Assembly: GCF_002234675.1 (NCBI RefSeq)
Contig: NC_019868.2
Location: 19,500,743-19,564,742, forward strand
Origin: Oryzias latipes
Lineage: Eukaryota; Chordata; Actinopteri; Beloniformes; Adrianichthyidae
Direction: 5' to 3'
Length of the DNA: 64,000 bases
Below the pieces are notes generated by a model. The model was not told the DNA's origin and ran no database searches. It saw only the letters and a list, made by a program, of their open reading frames with translations. Numbering within the stretch: position 1 is the stretch's first letter; each line of letters begins with the position of its first letter. The translations under genes were made by a program, and so were the position numbers. Of the stretch, positions 37,201 to 46,860 are shown one piece after another.

Positions 37201-40200
37201 CTAGGACTAGGGCTGCAGGATAGCAGAAAAACTTGCAATGTGTGATCTTAGTAGTCAATATTATTACATAATTTCCGTTTCCTTTCAACTGTTTTATTTA
37301 AATAGAAGTCAACTTAACTTAAATTATACTCCAAATGACCCACATAACATCTGATTGGTCAGCGACGTGAACGGGTCAGTCCGAATGGTCAAATCAAGAA
37401 AGGGTTTTTATTTGATTTGTTAAATACTTTAAGATCCCATGAGATCAATTTAGCATGTATGTTATAATTTGAGGTAACCATTTATCACAAAGGCTGAACT
37501 CATGATGCGATTTATTGTGCAGGCCTCGTAAGGAGTCATTTTTGGGTATATTTCTGTTTATTTTTAACTTAACTTAAGTGAAACTGAGTTTTAAGGGTTT
37601 CAATTGATCTGTAATAAATTGTAAAAGCTTTATTTTCCCAATCCTTTTTAGGTGCAATTTGATTTTAGAAAGTGTCAAAAGAAATGTGTTTTTCTTTTTT
37701 ATTTGATTTATTTTGTTTGCTTATCTTATCGACAGAGATTCCTACAGAGTGTAGTAATAAGTCTCCTGTTTTTACAACGTTACCTCACAGTACCTCACAT
37801 ATACAGAAACACACTAAGTCATGTTCAGCTGGCTGTCTGTAACATCTGTTAGCACCCAATAATTAACAGGAGGAGCGTACCCGTCTGTTTCACTCAGCCT
37901 TTCCGCAAAACAGACATTATAAGGTCATCCTGATGTCATCCATCAACGGCAAACGATCGAGACCAGATGTGACTTAAGACTATGAAAGACGCGCTTGATA
38001 GCTGAAGAAAAGGTCCACATGTTATCGTTAGTCAGAGGCTTTACTGGAATCAAATGCATTCTCACTCATGACAGGCTGACAAAAGGATGACATCATCCCC
38101 TCACGCCGACAGGGAGGCTTGCAGGCGTGCGAGTCAGAGCTGGAGTCCTGTCGCGACAGGAGGGCCTGACATCACTTCAACCCAACATTCAGTGATGGTT
38201 CTGCACACGTGCACATACAGCACCGCCTTGATGTATGCTCTGCTGCACCGCGCAGAGACGAAACCATGTATTAGTAAGGGCTTAGTCAGCATAAGCGTGC
38301 AGCTGTAACCCTTGTGCTATCCAAGGCACTTTAACATTGGGAGTAGGGTCATCTAGACCCCACAAGACAGTGCGCTGAATCTTTTTTCCTTAATGATTTG
38401 TGATTTTCACTGGTGTCCATGGATTACATGAAATCCTCTCCACCTTTATCTACCTTTCTCATGGTAGGGAGAACAAGTCAATGTAAGGGAGGGGTCATAG
38501 GATAGCACAGGGGTTAATTCAACATGGGATGCATGTCAACACTCACAAGAGAAGAACAAAGAGTGCAGCATCAGATCATGTAGACGTTCCAGGGAAAGTA
38601 TTCAGGATTTTGGAAATGTGAGCTCATTAGCTCTTTAAAAGCTCAAAAGACTCAGAAGGTTAAAATATATGACTCTTTCCACTTTGATTCTGCACATTAA
38701 AACCAACATTTCTTGCGATTATGAATGCAGTGCAGATGGCAGCTACTAAAAGAAGAAAGTCTAATCCTAAAATTAACAAACTAAGCCAGATTTAAGGTGA
38801 CAGAAGGAAAATCTTAAAAAAACAGGGGGAATGCATTCCACAAGGGCAATTTGAGTTAGGTATTAACAGCTAATTCAAACAAGACTGCCTTTGATATGTA
38901 CTTGCAGGAAGCAATCAGAGGGGTTAAGTGAGAGCTTTTTCATTTTGCTTTTTAATTTTATAAAAATAAATTAACAAGTTTTTACAATTAAACAAGAGTA
39001 GCATATTTTGATTAGTACACCGCCAGGCTGATGTGCCACATTACTACTTGAAGTGAAGGATTTAAGTAAATTTACACTTGTAAAAGTCAAGAGAATTAAA
39101 AGTGTGTGATCAAAAGAGATTAAAAAGTTATCAATAAGTAATGAACTGTCAGCAGAAAAACTAAAATTATAAATTCTATCAACAGTGTTTCTTTTAGAGC
39201 AGTACATACATTTATTTGCCTTTAAGAATGCTGTCATAGAAGGTTTTGCTTTGAAATGGTAAACACCTTTTACATTTGCAAAAAGGTTGAAAAAAGCTCA
39301 TCTACCACTTTTCTCTTAAGTATTTTTTGTATTTAGAGTCGACTTCATTGGATATCTATAGAAAATAAAAAAGTGCCTTTTGATTAGTTGGCAGCTGGCC
39401 TTAATGTGGATCTTAACCATCGACTCTATATGAGAACTGGACTGAGTGTCCTCTTGTTCCAAACAGGAAGTATCCACTGGTCACAAAAAGCCAAAATCTA
39501 ATAGACTGCTACTGAAGAAAAATACAGCTATTAATCAGTCGTTATATTTGTAAGAAAATTCTGGATCTGCTACCTTTTTTCAACATGTTCCTGATTCAGT
39601 AAAAGTATGTGGTCTCAAGTCAAACATCTACCGGGCCCGCTTTCAGTGGTAGGGGTGTGGACCAACAAGCTCACTCCTGATTGGCGAGAGTGGTTGCCAT
39701 ATAAATGTCAACTCAGACCAACTTGAACCAATCACTGCTTACTGAGACATTTTCTATGAGTGACGTCACACTCACCCATAGTCTATGGGATTTGGACTTT
39801 TTGTGACCAGTGGATACTTCCTGTTTGGAACACGAGGGCGGTGAAGTCACTCAGTCCAGTTCTCATTTACAGTCAATGATATCAACTGATTTCATGTTGA
39901 GATTTGGGGAAAAATAGAAACACAAATATCTCATGTGGTGCTCATCAGGAGCCAGTCGCATATAATTGAGGGAATTTCTTATAGGTACAAACAGGTCAAG
40001 GAAGATAAAGAGAAAAATGTTGGAATCTAGTGGTTTTCCTATACTCCTAAGATGGCATTTTAATTAGCAAAAATAACTGTAAAGCTCCTAGATTTAGTAT
40101 TCAGTGTCCGTGTTGACGGACAAAGACACCTGTCCTCTTGGTTCAGGTTTAGAGAGCAGCTGCTCTCTCACTTGAGAAGGCTGCTGTTAAAGTTGCTGCG

Positions 40201-43200
40201 CTCAGACCTTTGGTTGGAAGGGGGCGGACAGAAACCCTACACTTGCCTCATCTTCTCCCCAGCAGTTTGTCAATACAGCGAAGCCAGTTGGAAAACATGC
40301 AGCAGCACACTCAACTGTACCTCACAAAAAAAAAAAGATAAAACAGGGATTGAACACGGCTGTAGGGGTATGCTGTTCTGACATGGAGAACAAGGCTCCA
40401 CGTGCTTTATTTGATTTTATGCGATGATTGGAGGTTAGAATTTTATGTGCAGCTCCATGTTTCAAAGTGCAAAGCTCGGCAACAGGGCCATTTTGGTATG
40501 CTATCAAATTTCAAAGCAAAAGCCAACTTCTCTGCAGGAAATAGTCAATGTGATGCTCAAAAGATCCGAAATAAATTAACTTCCAATTTTATGTAACTGA
40601 TTCTTCACAAATCATAACTAGTTAAGCATTTTTTTTGGTAGTAATGCTCCAAAGTTTACCCACAGCTGGTAGTTTACCAGCAGTGTAACTCTACCAACTC
40701 ACTTTTATTCTTTCCATGACTATTTGGGGGTAAAGAGCCGTCTGTCCTTACATCACTCACACAGCACAGCTGATGCAAAGCCATAAATATCACTCTGAGA
40801 AATGGAAAACCAAACTTGCAAGTATGTACCACCACAACCCCCCCCCCTTCCGAGTCCCCATAATGACTGCTGCAGTGGAACTAACTCACCTTTGAGCACT
40901 GCTTATAGCCGGGGTATATCCTACTAGACGAAAAAGCCCCCTACAACTCATTGATAGGAACCAACCCATATCTGAATTCCTCCTCTTCCCAGTGTGTGTG
41001 TGAGGGAAAAGAAAAGTGCTTGAATGGGATGCCAAAGCGGAAACCGACATTAGACTCTACAGGAGGGCCAACACAAAACCCATGTTGCTTACTGGGACAT
41101 TATTTGCGATTTTCTTCCCGACTTTGATGGTTAACAAAGTGGCATGTGCATGCTGAGAGAAACCAGATGGCGCTCGCAATGCCAATGCATCATTTGTGAA
41201 ATATTCATGGTATGAGATCTGGGTCGGGTATGTGGACAGAAACAGCACTGCTTCCTACATTTTATGACCATCCTCTTGGAAGAGGACGTTGGCAAAAACA
41301 CGTTATAGATAGACATCTTCACTCAAACCGATCTCAATCTTTTTAAAGTTATAAGCAACAAGCTTTCCATAAAAAATACACACATATTTTTTTTAAATGT
41401 TGCTCAACTTTTTAAACAAAGATGACATCAATAGCTCTGTTTACTTCAGGAAAATGTACTTGAAGGGGGATTATGGAGGGTCCCCAGTATTTTAGTGAGG
41501 CTTTTCAAAATACAAAAGGACTCCAAGAGTATTACTTGGGAATATGTTTTACCTTTTATGATTAATTGATCTCAAAACGGTTGTAGTTCTTTAACTACAC
41601 CCAAGAAATGTTGATATTACATTTTTAAGGGTCCAAATGTGAGCCATCTGTTTACAATGAAGAAATAATATGTCAACTAACCAAACTCAACAGTAACCAT
41701 GCAATCCAGAGTAACAAGTTAAAAAATTGTGAAGACTTGAAGTTGTGATAAAAGAATCATTAAACTTTGAGAAAAGATGTTTGATTCAAATGCAAAGGCT
41801 AGGAGAGGCCCTGTAAATCCCATAGTAATAATTCTACTTCCAATTCTGATTGAAATGTCGGATCACCATAGAGGGGACATATCCAACCCACCTTGAACCG
41901 ATGGGCTCTCATTATCACGGGGCTGCATGCTGACTTCTTGTCAAAGCTGGAGGCATCTCACACAGTGACGCAATGTAAAAAACTGATGCAATTCTTGACA
42001 CTTGGAGTAAAATGTACTTCATTTTGAAACGGTTTATGTCAAGAGTTGGGAGGAACCTCTGTCTCCACTGTTAAACTCGGTTTTCCTTCACTAGGTTTCA
42101 CCTTTAAACCAAAGTTTTTGTTTCAATTTGAGGTAAGAAAAATGGAGTTTCCAATATTCAGTCAGAGGTAGTTTTAAATAAAAACACAGATTTCAACACA
42201 ACCATATTTTTCATTTCGATGCACAAAGACTGAGGAGTAACGGCCATCATTCCTCTGATCTCAATAGGAGGCTCCTTCTTTTGAGACTAGAGGAGTATTT
42301 CACACAGGTGAGAAAGAAGGAGAAAAATAGACGCAGAGTGGAGACAAGAGGATTGTATGCCGGCAGTGGGAGTAGGATGATATAGGAAAAAATCTTTGGA
42401 ATGAAGGAAGGTACATCTCTATAGATGGAGGAAGAAAAACAAGAGCGTTGGCAAGGAGCATAGATACAAATAAAACCACCTCCCTGGCCAGGCCTGACAA
42501 GCTGCAGACTTTTAAATCAATACAAAAGCAGGATATCAACTTGTATCCTTAAGGGATAAACTATAACATATAGCTTTATGTTGACGGCAGGCTTTCATTT
42601 CCAGCCTCAAACTGTGTTAATCAAGATGTAATCTACATAAAAACTGCCACATTGATCCTTCAGTAGCCATCACTTGCAATCACGCTGCCTGACTGAGAAT
42701 CTAAAAGCTCTTTGTTCTGTTATTTTACATGTTCTTCACTTTGTAGCAGCTTTTAACTGTCAGAGTTAAGATCCTTATCTCATCAGCTGCAACACAGCCC
42801 ACCCGCTAAACCTGATGTAGGCCTAAGGCTGTAGGCTGTACCATTTCTTGCCGTCATTGAGGGGATACCATACATGTTTGGACATTTTCGACCCTCTATG
42901 ATTCTTGGACTTCTGTCAATTGCTCTCAAAGAGGGAGAACATGTCAAACTAAGGCTTTTCGTAGTTTTCAGACTACAAGTCGCTCTGAAGTATAAGTCGC
43001 AGCAGCGAAAAAATGCATCATAAAGAAGAACAAAATTATATTTAAAAAAGAAGGCAAATCATAACAATAGATAACAGTAATAGTACGCTTCACTACTGTA
43101 TCCAATTGATGCTTATTTAGGAGTAATCTAGTATATTGTTGCAGCATATGAACAATTATTCCAAAAACCATAGCATAAAGAACATGCTAACAAGTCAACT

Positions 43201-46016
43201 AAACTCTTTATCAGTTCAAATCACTAAATCTGTTTAATTCCTCATCCTCTGAGTCAGTTTGGAACAATTCAGCCAAGCTTGGCGTAAGACTGAGCGGTGC
43301 TTCTTCTTCTGCAATGCTGTCAGTAGAGGGTACTAATACACACACCTACATCATTTATTCTTTTTTTTTCACACAGTCACTCTTTTTTTTTTGCACTTAA
43401 CACTGGTGATATGCATTTCTTTGCACATATCAAGAACACTATCACTTCAGTACAGCCGTACGGAACTCCTACAACTAAACACCGGAGAACATCACTTGTC
43501 AGCCGAGTACCTCTTCCCCCCGGAGATCGCCAGACCATCCCCCGGTACACTCACAACAGAAGGCCGGAGAAGGAGACGCTGCGAGCGCAGACAGAAGAGA
43601 GGCAAGAGAGCGGGGTATGGCTAAAGGCTAACCCGTTTAAACCGCCGCTTCCTACCATCTTTCTCTCCAATGTGCGATCAATCCGGAATAAGATGGATGA
43701 GATACGACTGCCGACAGCTAAACAAAGGACTTTTATAGTTCTTTTCATGTTTAGTCCTTGCTGTGTTGCCTTTTGTACTGATGCTGCACTTTGGTTATTT
43801 ATGTATTTATTGGGTATTTATTTGGTGAATTGAACCGAGGGGCTGTTGCTGATGCTCCAAACGTATTTTTGTTGTTTCACTGACAATGATGACAAATAAA
43901 TCTTCTTGAAAATACTGTACTGCTATTCTGACAATGAAGCAAACAGGCAAAGAATCACATAATGTTAGCTTAAGGTACTTCTTCATGTCTAAAGAAGAAA
44001 ACCACAGATATCCAGAGACAGAAAAAACATTAACTACATATCTGTCATTGAGCTGAACAATAAAGACATTACGCACCTGGGCTACTGATCAATTGCTCTC
44101 TCATGGTGACAAACAGCAAGAATGAATGAATGAACTCCCTCTCTGATATTTGCTCCACAAAACATGGTGGCTGTCTAGACATAAATCCTAGGTAAATATC
44201 TATATCCCGCCCAAAAGGCCTTCTTTCTGGAGCCCCCACATGAGGCTTCTGCTTCTACAGCCAGAAAATCTCTGTTGAAACAAAGTGAAGAGGGAACATG
44301 TCTTTTGGCAGTGCCAGCCAGTAAATAAAGGGAAATAAGGCACGTTCTAACACGGCCGGCAATACACACTGCCATCAACAGATGATTACATCAGCCAAAA
44401 CACACTGCTTTGAACACCCTGACCTGATTGAAGAAACATGCATTACTTTCAATGTTTGTCTCTCATTTTAATAATCAAATGTCAACAAAGGGAAGTGCTT
44501 GTGTTTCTTGGGTCTGTGACAAAACTCCAAAAAAGCACAAAGTAAATAACACAGAACTGTGCAAATGTCCACTGATGGATAGTCAGTGTTTTCTGAGGTT
44601 TAACAAGTCCCATGGAAAACTCACACAGGAAGAAAAGCAGATCCCTGGCTGCAAAGCTGGAATTGTTTTCTATGTGCGTGCGCCTGCGAGTTACCCCTGA
44701 CAATCAGTGTTCTTAAAAAGCCTGGAAAATTAGCTTGCTGCTCTCTCAACTGCATCCCAAATAGAAGATTATTCTACTAAAAGTGCATCACCTAAAATAA
44801 AAACCAATGTTGTGAGGCAAATTGAATTGTCATCTTGTGAAAAAATGAATGCAACTCACAAAAAAGGCTCTGCACAAAGAGGAAAAACATGCAACATCTG
44901 GAATGCAGCGCGCAAATTTTGAAAAATAAACACCGCAGTCTGCAGACAAAGCCCATTGTGAGAGTGAGATGATAAGCACGCACTCAGGAGGGATCATTAT
45001 GTGGCAACTAGGCATGTGTTTAACACTAACAAGACTCTTGTTAATCGACAAAAGCTTCAAATGGGAGCTCAGAGGAACAACAATTGGCTTCACAGGGTGA
45101 TCCGTCATGCAAATAATCTAGAGCCCTGCCAGAACCTTAGTGGAGCAGAAATGCACAAGTTTAAAAGCTGATTACAACAGTTGAGTGAACGCTGAGAAGC
45201 TTTTTACACTCCTTAGATCCTCTTCTAGTTCTTCTGTGTGCTTTTTAGCATATTTGAATGACTTCATACTTTCTTTGGTCTCAACCAATCTGGAGTCAAA
45301 CTTTCAGTTCCTTTAAGAGATGGGACTTTAATCGCTATTGAGATAGTAAGACTTTGGGGCTCATTAAAAACAAATGGAAAGCTTCAAACGTTGAAAGCCT
45401 TTGTGCTCTTTAAGAAGCAATAACCTCAGCATACTTTCAGCTATAAACATAATTCAAACTTTTACAGCTTCAGCAGACATGTGGCTTTTTCCCTTGTACT
45501 TGGTTTTGTAAAAGTTCTTTGTTGTTTTTAAATAAAAACACTTTTAGTTTAATAAAAAAATAATTTAAAAAATCCTTTTTGGTCAAAAAAATAATTTCCT
45601 TTAGTCAAAATCATTCCTTTAAAAGAAAAAAATTGCCATTATCAGTAATTTGTTGTATTGCTAGGCAGTTTTGGAGATCGTTGTTGAATTTAACAATATT
45701 TGGTTATTGTTGTTTTTTTTCCAGCAACTTTAAAAGTTATCTAATCAACAATTTAACTTAGCAGCTTCTGCTGTTAATATTGGGTATTTGCACTGCAAAG
45801 TTTTAGCATTTGTTTCAGAATTTTGAATGTTATTTAATCCCTATGCACATTACAGCATCTTGAGTCAACAGCTCAAGCTGAATTTTCACAGAAAAATGCA
45901 ATTTTCTGGCATGTTCTTACCCTTGACACGGTGAGGGGCATGCTGAAGTCCTTGCCTCCCTGCAGCCTGAAGCCCCATGGCGCTGGGCCATTGAGGGTAA
46001 CAGTGTACAAGTTCAT
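12813..46016 (-). CDS. pdlim7: PDZ and LIM domain protein 7 (Enigma)
   Basis: Coding exons, 5' to 3': 45921-46016, 36323-36474, 31217-31244, 30197-30393, 24507-24545 (cassette), 23874-24028, 16546-16598, 16198-16450, 15775-15955, 15549-15669, 13180-13295 and 12813-12899 (TGA). Residues 1-82 form the PDZ domain (start [21 protein letters not shown]). A Ser/Pro linker carries [16 protein letters not shown] and the conserved block [19 protein letters not shown]. Three C-terminal LIM domains follow, with all Cys/His zinc ligands visible (CGACNKII...[22 protein letters not shown]...; [11 protein letters not shown]...WHDTCFVC). The end [17 protein letters not shown] matches PDLIM7 rather than PDLIM5 or LDB3. 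Enigma proteins link actin/alpha-actinin structures to kinases and signalling proteins. Phases agree throughout except between 23874-24028 (ends phase 1) and 16546-16598 (needs phase 2), so one short exon of length 3n+1 is unplaced. Confidence 0.92.
13296..15548 (-). other. pdlim7 intron between LIM2 and LIM3 exons
   Basis: The intron contains a dispersed repeat copy (about 14800-15385), a poly-G run near 14236 and a short (CCAT)n tract at 15179-15200. No exon is seen. Confidence 0.7.
14800..15385 (+). repeat. Dispersed TIR element, copy 2
   Basis: It aligns with the other copies over TCTAGGACATAGTTTCTGCA, GAAATACTCAGAAATGCAAT and the distal ACCACAAGAACAAGTTAAAA block. Both ends have decayed. 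It lies in the pdlim7 LIM2-LIM3 intron. Confidence 0.65.
15549..15955 (-). CDS. pdlim7: pdlim7 LIM1-LIM2 exons (15775-15955 and 15549-15669)
   Basis: Two adjacent exons are separated by a 105-bp intron. The first completes LIM1 ([16 protein letters not shown]... to KCKKKITG). The second carries most of LIM2 ([20 protein letters not shown]... PYCEK). An open frame runs across part of the intron, but a GTGAGC donor and CAG acceptor mark the junction ITG/EIM. Confidence 0.93.
16198..16450 (-). CDS. pdlim7: pdlim7 linker and start of LIM1
   Basis: This 253-nt exon starts [16 protein letters not shown], with a seven-alanine run encoded by mixed GCT/GCA codons. It continues [20 protein letters not shown] and ends in the first zinc knuckle of LIM1 ([11 protein letters not shown]). 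Its phase (2 bases in, AG out) fits the 53-nt exon 16546-16598 upstream and 15775-15955 downstream. Confidence 0.9.
18989..20102 (+). mobile_element. Non-autonomous hAT-like transposon with perfect 8-bp target duplication
   Basis: The ends CAGGGGTCGGGAACCT and AGGTTCCCGACCCCTG are perfect 16-bp terminal inverted repeats. The flanks 18981-18988 and 20103-20110 are both ATCTAAAC, an 8-bp duplication diagnostic of hAT transposition. Subterminal GAGAGCCATAAA-type motifs recur at both ends. No hAT transposase frame is present in the 1114 bp. Confidence 0.92.
20678..20889 (-). repeat. tRNA-derived SINE, copy A (head truncated)
   Basis: The minus-strand B box GGTTCGAATCC (20859-20869) is perfect. 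The body shares ACGCCGGATGCCCTTCCTGA and TCGGCTTTTTCCCATCAGGG with copy B. The A-box part of the tRNA head is missing. Confidence 0.75.
21198..21421 (-). repeat. tRNA-derived SINE, copy B (complete head)
   Basis: On the minus strand it starts ACCTAGTGGTTAGCTCGTGC (A-box region) and continues to GGTTCGACTCC (B box, 21359-21369). The body shared with copy A is CATCAGGGGTCGCCACAGCG, GGATGCCCTTCCTGACGCAA. The two copies lie about 300 bp apart in the same orientation. Confidence 0.8.
22200..22296 (-). CDS. pdlim7: Candidate alternative 3'-terminal exon of pdlim7 (LIM-less isoform)
   Basis: A TCCGGTCAG acceptor precedes 97 nt. In the phase-2 frame they read [20 protein letters not shown], then [11 protein letters not shown] and a TGA at 22200-22202. 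It joins in frame to the 30197-30393 exon or to the cassette exon 24507-24545, but not to 23874-24028. The SPRY-LRDWHH-SARALN motif resembles, from memory, the end of short isoforms of Enigma-family proteins. The product would keep PDZ and lose all LIM domains. Transcript evidence is lacking. Confidence 0.6.
23874..24028 (-). CDS. pdlim7: pdlim7 conserved linker exon
   Basis: This 155-nt exon encodes [19 protein letters not shown] and then [32 protein letters not shown]. The [15 protein letters not shown] block is a hallmark of PDLIM7/PDLIM5/LDB3 proteins and precedes the LIM region. It ends in phase 1 at a GTAAGT donor. The exon expected next, equivalent to the short acidic MQDPDEE-like exon of mammals, was not found. 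Confidence 0.88.
24507..24545 (-). CDS. pdlim7: pdlim7 39-nt symmetric cassette exon
   Basis: A TTTCACAG acceptor and GTAAGG donor bound 39 nt. These read [13 protein letters not shown] in the only frame without a stop, which is the frame set by the upstream exon (phase 2 in, phase 2 out). Including or skipping it preserves the reading frame. It is predicted from splice logic only. I do not firmly recognise a mammalian counterpart. Confidence 0.65.
24728..25348 (+). repeat. Dispersed TIR element, copy 3 (both termini present)
   Basis: The left end AGACCCACTCTGAT and the right end ATCAGAGTGGGTCTTTAA are inverted repeats about 600 bp apart. The interior contains a short ATG frame beginning [19 protein letters not shown]. 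No transposase is visible, so the element is probably non-autonomous. Confidence 0.75.
26051..27004 (+). mobile_element. hAT-like element with 13-bp terminal repeats
   Basis: The left end CAGTGCTTCTCAA and right end TTGAGAAGCACTG are inverted. The flanking octamers (CCTTAAAC and GCTTAACC) agree at 6 of 8 positions, a decayed duplication. Long poly-G runs occur at 26080-26092 and 26961-26977. The interior at 26164-26263 is related in inverse orientation to part of the element at 18989-20102. Confidence 0.75.
28930..29064. repeat. Foldback hairpin with 45-nt near-perfect arms
   Basis: The arms 28930-28974 and 29020-29064 are reverse complements except for two adjacent bases (GA against TT). 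The 45-bp spacer can pair further in part (GGAAGC with GCTTCC). The sequence is GC-richer than its surroundings. Confidence 0.93.
29168..29201. repeat. Second hairpin, 13-nt perfect arms
   Basis: ACTATATGTTACG and CGTAACATATAGT flank an 8-nt loop. It lies about 100 bp from the foldback, between two inverted TTATACCATGGTC motifs at 29067-29079 and 29472-29484. It is probably part of the same element. Confidence 0.85.
31245..36322 (-). other. pdlim7 intron
   Basis: This is AT-rich intron with no exon recognised. A non-autonomous DNA element lies at 35755-36186. The open frames around 33900-34770 are low-complexity and lack splice or homology support. Confidence 0.65.
35755..36186 (-). repeat. 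Non-autonomous DNA element of the GGGCTGCACGATA type, copy 1
   Basis: The termini are TAGGCTTGTACAATTAT and the inverse of TAGGGCTGCACGATATG. The interior contains ACGTGAAGGGCTCCATCTGA-like blocks (on the minus strand) shared with the inverted copy at 37208-37526. Confidence 0.7.
36323..36474 (-). CDS. pdlim7: pdlim7 coding exon 2 (rest of PDZ domain)
   Basis: This 152-nt exon lies between a CCACAG acceptor and a GTAAGC donor. It encodes [20 protein letters not shown] and then [20 protein letters not shown], the second half of a PDLIM-type PDZ fold. It ends in phase 2 and continues into the 28-nt exon 31217-31244 ([10 protein letters not shown]). Confidence 0.9.
37208..37526 (+). repeat. Non-autonomous DNA element of the GGGCTGCACGATA type, copy 2
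   Basis: It starts TAGGGCTGCAGGATAG and ends TTTATTGTGCAGGCCT. It shares CTCCAAATGACC and CATCTGATTGGTCA with the minus strand of copy 1. The two copies are inverted relative to each other about 1 kb apart. Confidence 0.7.
38309..38513 (-). mobile_element. TTAA-flanked MITE (piggyBac-like), copy 1
   Basis: The 205-bp element has ends CCCTTGTGCTATC and GATAGCACAGGGG. Its right flank is TTAA and its left flank GTAA. It is inverted relative to the copies at 48947 and 56244. Confidence 0.8.
39421..39878. repeat. Long-terminal-inverted-repeat MITE
   Basis: The left arm 39421-39506 and right arm 39781-39878 pair over about 85 nt (TGAGAACTGGACTGAGTG; TTCCAAACAGGAAGTATCCA; CTGGTCACAAAAAG), with a small gap of about 11 bases. 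The middle contains no coding frame. It is a common type of teleost non-autonomous DNA transposon. Confidence 0.8.
42950..43340 (-). pseudogene. 3' end of a DNA transposon with an acidic transposase-like C-terminus
   Basis: Reading the minus strand from 43340, an open frame gives [20 protein letters not shown], then [20 protein letters not shown] and a stop. A terminal sequence follows with GCGACTTATACTTC and GAGCGACTTGTAGTCTGAAA. The acidic tail followed by this type of terminus suggests a pogo/CENP-B-like element. The family is inferred. Confidence 0.45.
43391..43910 (+). pseudogene. CR1/L2-like LINE remnant (start of endonuclease ORF, frameshifted, plus 3' tail)
   Basis: One frame reads [20 protein letters not shown] and on to [15 protein letters not shown], then stops. 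The next frame continues [20 protein letters not shown] and MDEIRL, the conserved start of non-LTR endonuclease ORFs of the CR1/L2 type in fish. The remaining endonuclease and the reverse transcriptase are deleted. The sequence jumps to a tail with TGACAATGATGACAAATAAA. Confidence 0.65.
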
Positions 46017-46019
46017 AGC
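45921..46019 (-). CDS. pdlim7: pdlim7 first coding exon (start of PDZ domain)
   Basis: The ATG at 46016 is preceded by a pyrimidine-rich acceptor (TTCCCTCTTCCTCAAG), so only three 5' UTR bases are in this exon. It encodes 32 residues including the carboxylate-binding loop (PWGFRLQGG) and ends in phase 0 at a GTAAGA donor. The next exon (36323-36474, [11 protein letters not shown]) is 9.4 kb away. Confidence 0.9.
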
Positions 46020-46715
46020 CTTGAGGAAGAGGGAACACAAGGAAAAGTCTAAATTAGTCAGAAAGCCAGGAAAAGGGATCCGAGTCCATATATTCTTTCC
46101 TACTACTGCCTTTTCCTGACACGTTCCACACAGACAAGCAATTTTGACTGTTTTTCTTCATGACATACTAAACATGGAGGTTTATAATCCAACTAAACTC
46201 AAGTCTGCTAGATTTTATTCCAGTGGTTTGCATCTCGTAAAACAGTGATGCAAATCGATTCATATTTCTCTAATGGTGCTAACGGGTAAAAAAAAAAACT
46301 AATGTTCCAGCCTTAGAAGGGAAAAAAAGAAGGCAATAAAATCCCAGGGCTGCATCTACATGATAGGACATTCCTGCTTATATCAACACACTTTGGGGAG
46401 CTGCACACCAACAACACTTAGAGACAGAAGAAGAAAAATCAACTCAACTGTTGTTGAAATGTAATAAAACGCCGTCTTTTTAGTTCATTTTTACAACTGT
46501 ACAAGAAGACCTTACAAACAGGAATTCAACAGCAGACAGACACCTCACAAGAAAGTCCTTTTACATGAGCGTGTCGACGTCACCAGCTCTCACCGTGACC
46601 TGACCGCTGACCTTTGTGCTCCTGCTCGAGCACTTGCTCCTCCTCTCGTTGGATCTTACCAGCTCCAATCCTTCCTAATGATAACACCGCTTCCCAGCGC
46701 TCAGACCTACCTTAC

Positions 46716-46818
46716 CCTCGAGGGCCGGCTTGTAGCCCAAACCTGAGAGAAAGACGGGGAGTCAGCGAAGCCGGGCGAGCAGAAAGTACCCCCCTGATGC
46801 TGCGTGCGACACAGACAA
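46716..46818 (-). other. pdlim7: Predicted non-coding first exon of pdlim7
   Basis: Downstream of a TATA box on the minus strand, about 100 nt without any ATG end at CTCGAGG/GTAAGG (donor at 46715). It would splice to the acceptor just before the start codon (46019). The 5' boundary is set only by TATA spacing. Confidence 0.45.
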
Positions 46819-46846
46819 GTCCTAGCCTCTGCTCTCTCCTCAGAGG

Positions 46847-46860
46847 CTATATAAGGAATG
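46847..46860 (-). promoter_or_regulatory. Predicted pdlim7 core promoter: TATA with CArG-like and M-CAT motifs
   Basis: On the minus strand 46860-46847 reads CATTCCTTATATAG. It contains an exact M-CAT box (CATTCCT, TEAD site), an overlapping CArG-like element (CCTTATATAG, one base off the SRF consensus) and TATATAG. The layout suits a muscle-expressed gene such as pdlim7. Function is inferred. Confidence 0.45.

Larger units (their letters stand above)
36475..45920 (-). other. pdlim7 first coding intron (9.4 kb)
   Basis: The intron is rich in mobile-element remnants: 37208-37526, 38309-38513, 39421-39878, 42950-43340 and a LINE fragment at 43391-43910. A poly-C run occurs at 36783-36800. No pdlim7 exon is expected here, because the PDZ halves on each side join in phase. 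Confidence 0.65.
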
